A DNA stretch of 64,000 nucleotides from Euborellia annulipes (taxonomy: Eukaryota > Arthropoda > Insecta > Dermaptera > Anisolabididae), in NCBI GenBank assembly GCA_023213315.1, contig JAKCPI010025392.1:1-64000 (forward strand), in the 5' to 3' direction. Shown piece by piece: positions 60,751-64,000 of the stretch (position 1 is its first letter; each line of letters begins with the position of its first letter). The notes beneath the pieces were generated by a model. The model searched no databases, had not been told where the DNA came from, and saw only the letters and a program-made list of their open reading frames with translations. A program made the translations under genes and the position numbers.

Positions 60751-60937
60751 AATAGTAATTTTAAGTAGGACTAATTGTTTGTTGTATTCATTGGATAACT
60801 AATGTATGTTATGGAAACCAATGTTTGTTGTCACTGTTTTGTTGTCTATCTTTTTTAATATCAATAAATAGTCTTCGCTGCATTTACTAGAAGCATTTAC
60901 TAGGTATTTATTTCTTACTTTTAGTAAAATCTCTACA
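60745..60937 (+). repeat. Copia 3' LTR
   Basis: 193 bp, preceded by the short purine tract AAGTGGGAG and followed by the target duplication AATAT. Confidence 0.95.
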
Positions 60938-60942
60938 AATAT

Positions 60943-62090
60943 AAATATTGTAATATATAAACATCAATTTTTTTTTTTTTTTGAAATTTAATATTATTAA
61001 ATTATTATTGAAGGAAAAAATTTATTCATATCAATTTTATTGAAAATTAAAACTTTAAGAAAATAAAAATTATTTTTATTTTTATTCTTTTTTTAATAAT
61101 CAATGATAATTGTAAATGAAAAAATTTTCAATGTTTTTATAATTTCAATAAAATTTTGGAAGGAAAATAGCAAATGAAAGTTATTTTAAAATTTCATTTA
61201 CTAATAATGTTATATTTAATTAGAGAAAAGGGCATACAATAGCAAATCATTTTAAATCTTTGAATTGAATGAATTTAATTTTTTTTTTTAATAAGATAGT
61301 GAAAGTTTCATGATTTGTACAGTTAATATGACAAACCTCTGATTGCCCCCATCTTCTTTTGTCTGCAAAATGATTGATATTGATTTCAAAGATTAATTTA
61401 TTCTCTATTTTGAATTGAGCTAGCTAGAGAAATATTAATAAGATTAGATGTACTATGAGAGGTTAATTTTTATATCTTATTAAAAATTTTAAAAAGAATA
61501 TTAAAATTAAAATATGAGGGCAAATACATAATAAAATTCGAATTCTATAAAAAATAACTTTGATATCTAAAATGACAAACATAAATTTTCAATAATAAAT
61601 TTCAATTATAATTAAAATTTTAAGAATTTTTTTCATAGATTTTTGATTAAATATTAATCATTTATTAAATTGGTGAATGAATAAATAATAGTATAAAACG
61701 TTTATAATTTACCTTTAAATATAATTTTCATTCAAGTAGGTAAATATATTTTCTTATTTTATTTGCAAAGAATAACAAAGTTATATTCATAGATAATGGT
61801 TATATTAAACTGCAAAAAGAATACTAATCAGATTCTGACAATAAAAAGTCAAATGCTGGGTCTTAGCTGCTCCCACCAGAGAGCGCTGGCGTTCACGATT
61901 CTTTCATTCTCCATTTTGGGATTCGTTCTTTCAATTTAATTTTAAATTTACCTTAATAATATAATATTTATAAAGGTTTATATTATTATATAGGAAATTA
62001 TTTATAAAAGTAATTAAAATTGTTTCATTCGTAATAGTGTACTTCATAGTAGAATATTATTAGTTTTATTGTGTCGCGTATATTTGGTTC
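60943..62090. other. Unannotated AT-rich sequence beyond the copia element
   Basis: TTCACGATTCTTTCATTCT near 61890 echoes TTCATGATTCTTTCGTTCT near 55775. No upstream ATRX exon could be identified. Confidence 0.4.
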
Positions 62091-62095
62091 GCCAT

Positions 62096-62255
62096 CAGTG
62101 GCGTCATTTGGGGGCTGGCCTCCCAAGGACTCTGATTTTTATAAAATTTTATATTATTCTAAATAAAATATTTCAAAATATATAAACTCTACAAAATTAA
62201 ACAATTAATCAAATTAAATATCTTTTGGCCAAATTTGAGTACCTATTAGCAAGTA
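62096..62255 (+). mobile_element. hAT-type MITE, partial second copy
   Basis: Begins CAGTGGCGTCATTTGGGGG and shares its next stretch, including ACTCTGATTTTTATAAAATT, with the reverse of 6060-6113. The right end was not found. Confidence 0.6.
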
Positions 62256-62267
62256 AAGTTATTGACC

Positions 62268-62532
62268 CAAGGGCGGATACAAGGGGGGGTATTTACCCCT
62301 TCCCCCCCCCCCCCGAAATTTGAGAAAAATATTTTTTTTGGGGAAAAAATTGTATTTTTAATATAAAATTTTAAAAATACTTAAAAATTTGATTTGTATA
62401 TATATTCTGATAAACAACTACAGAATGAACCTTTAAATTACCGTTTATAAAAAAAAATTGTGTGCTGTGCGACCAGCACACCAGATTACCCCCCCCCCTC
62501 CCCTCGAGAAACTCCTCTGGATCCGCTGACCT
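62268..62532. mobile_element. Probable C/G-rich MITE
   Basis: AGGGCGGATACAAGGGGG at the left and CTCTGGATCCGCTGACC at the right are rough inverted ends. Inside is a palindrome-repeat terminus (62455-62487). Confidence 0.4.
62455..62487 (-). repeat. Palindrome-ended repeat, half hairpin
   Basis: TTGTGTGCTGTGCGACCAGC and CACACCAGATT only. Confidence 0.5.
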
Positions 62533-62828
62533 TTTTGAAAATTATTTTCTTTCTATGTAAAGCACACAATATCATAGACGCTAGCCTCAGATGTGACCTC
62601 TCTGTGGAGCTGCTAAAGCATAGAATTTCCACTCATGTGCTCATAAAAAAACTCGAAGCTCTTGACTGCGGCAAGACAGATATAAAATTTGCTCAAACTG
62701 TTCTCTTCAAAAAGGAAGGGAGTATATAATTAATCTCTATGGCAAAAACGGTTCAAATTTGAGATGATAACATTATGCTCGAGTCTTCATTAATTTTTAC
62801 TTTCTCTTACCTATATATTAATATATAT

Positions 62829-63122
62829 GTAGCGGCGTAACTTTAGCCTTTGGAGGCGGAGGGGGCGAGGCTCAACTGTGGCGCCGTTTTTCGTTCAACC
62901 TTTTTTTTCTTTTTTTTTTTAGTATTCGAATCTCGTTCGATCTTTTTTTGTAATTTTTCTCCGGATTTGTGATATAAAATGATTTTATTATGAAATTTCA
63001 AAAAAAATAGCCGAAGATTTTGGGAAAAAGCCAGAAAGCCGGATGCTCGAGGGGCGCCAAAAGCTTGATGCGCCTGGGGCGGGGCTCGCGCCCCCCTTCG
63101 CCCCCACCTGGATACGCTACTG
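62829..63122. mobile_element. Probable hAT-type MITE (GTAGCGxxGTAxC ends)
   Basis: GTAGCGGCGTAACTTTAGCC at the left and CCTGGATACGCTACTG at the right are imperfect inverted ends with G/C-rich flanks. It interrupts the TATA hairpin end of a palindrome repeat. Confidence 0.45.
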
Positions 63123-63164
63123 TATATATGTTAATATACACCAGGTATATATATATATATATAT

Positions 63165-63372
63165 ATCTGTTCTTATCTCTTACCTATATGTTAATATATA
63201 CTGTATTATTGGATTCATATCAAAAATTCGATGTCGAGATTTTGATGGATATACACGTTTTGAGGTCTCCTGAATCTAAAAAAGTGGTTTTCGCGTTTTT
63301 ACTCTGTCTGTGAACAAAATTCTCAAGAACGAAAAGAGCTAGGAGGTTGAAATTATATATTTAAGTTAGTAA
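63165..63372 (-). repeat. Palindrome-ended repeat, truncated copy
   Basis: TCTCTTACCTATATGTTAA, GATGTCGAGATTTTGATGG, AAAGAGCTAGGAGGTTGAAA, then lost. Confidence 0.7.
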
Positions 63373-63374
63373 AA

Positions 63375-64000
63375 AAAATCAGATAGAAATTCATAATTAA
63401 ATTTATTTTCAAATAATTTCTATTTAAATTTTTTAGCAGGGTATATTTATGAAAATTAATTTAACCATATATAAAATTTGCTTATTTAAAAGGAAAATTA
63501 AAGAAGCTAAGAGATTTAATATTACAATTTTTTTTTTTATAATAGATAATTAATAATATGTAAATGAAAACAAAAACAATGATCTGATAACAATATGAAT
63601 TGTTTATGTTTTATAATAGACTATATAAGTATTTTAATAATCAACAAAGAAATTATAGATAAAGAGAAAAAAATTAAAAAAATTTACAAGAATGGGAACT
63701 GTTGATCTATTTTATAAAATTCGAGAATAGTTAATTTGTAAATTAATCAGTCAATAAAAAGAAAAAAATTAAAAATTAAACACTCATTAATTCATGTAAA
63801 GACTAATATTTTAATTAATAAATTATAAAAAATTTAATTAAATTTTTAAAAAATTATTTAATTTTTTTGAATTTAATAGATCAATAAATTTCAATTAATT
63901 TTAATTGAAAATAAACTAAAAAAAAAAAAAAAACATTTAAAAAAAATTATTTTTTATATGAAACTATCTCTTCGAGTTTCATTAAAGTAGAGAAAGTCAA
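63375..64000. other. Unannotated AT-rich sequence at the window end
   Basis: Very AT-rich; no frames or repeats recognised. Confidence 0.5.

Larger units (their letters stand above)
58789..60937 (+). mobile_element. Internally deleted copia-type LTR retrotransposon
   Basis: Two 193-bp LTRs (TG...CA) flanked by the 5-bp duplication AATAT at 58784-58788 and 60938-60942. A primer site follows the first LTR (GGTTATGGGCCCAG). The inside holds a gag-like frame, the front part of reverse transcriptase and the end of RNase H. Protease, integrase and the catalytic YVDD part are missing. At 2.15 kb it is less than half the usual 5 kb. The LTRs differ by about one base, so insertion was recent although the element cannot encode its own movement. 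Confidence 0.93.

Overview
This is an AT-rich (about 70% or more), intron-rich nuclear window from an animal, most probably an arthropod. The reasons are GT-AG introns, tRNA-derived SINEs, dense hAT, PIF/Harbinger and piggyBac-like non-autonomous DNA transposons, many foldback elements, a copia-type LTR retrotransposon, and two metazoan genes. I cannot name the species.

Main gene: a nearly complete ATRX/XNP chromatin remodeller on the minus strand, rebuilt here as 28 exons from 58720 down to 25446. Exon phases agree at every junction, giving about 2,176 residues. The order is a short N-terminus, the ADD (GATA-like plus PHD) zinc domain (exons 2-5), a long Lys/Glu/Ser-rich disordered part with a 26-residue tandem repeat (exon 6) and further charged exons (7-13), the SNF2 helicase with all core motifs (exons 14-25), and a Gln/Met-rich C-terminus. 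The frame holds only if four homopolymer runs are each one base too short in this sequence. An open frame of 310 codons continues from exon 14 into intron 14, as expected for a truncated helicase-less isoform.

Second gene: on the minus strand at 19949-21282, with a probable next exon at 5473-5631, lies a phostensin/taperin-like (PP1- and actin-associated) gene. It also carries a one-base homopolymer shift. Its 3' part probably leaves the window on the left.

Layout. 1-5470: repeats. 5473-21282: phostensin/taperin-like gene with a 14.3-kb intron packed with SINEs and a palindrome-ended repeat family. 21300-25400: intergenic, with foldback elements. 25446-58720: ATRX, whose introns hold a Harbinger dimer, a nested hAT/SINE/piggyBac stack, several long foldbacks, a Harbinger MITE with a decayed MADF sequence, and a LINE scrap. 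58789-60937: a young, internally deleted copia element just upstream of the ATRX start exon. 60940-64000: AT-rich sequence and repeat fragments.

The best candidates for something new are the ATRX read-through isoform, the palindrome-ended repeat family carrying an RFX X-box, and foldbacks of unrelated sequence sharing the motif pair CTGAAGATGG / CGAAACGT. No bacterial operon, CRISPR array, rRNA or convincing functional tRNA gene is present.
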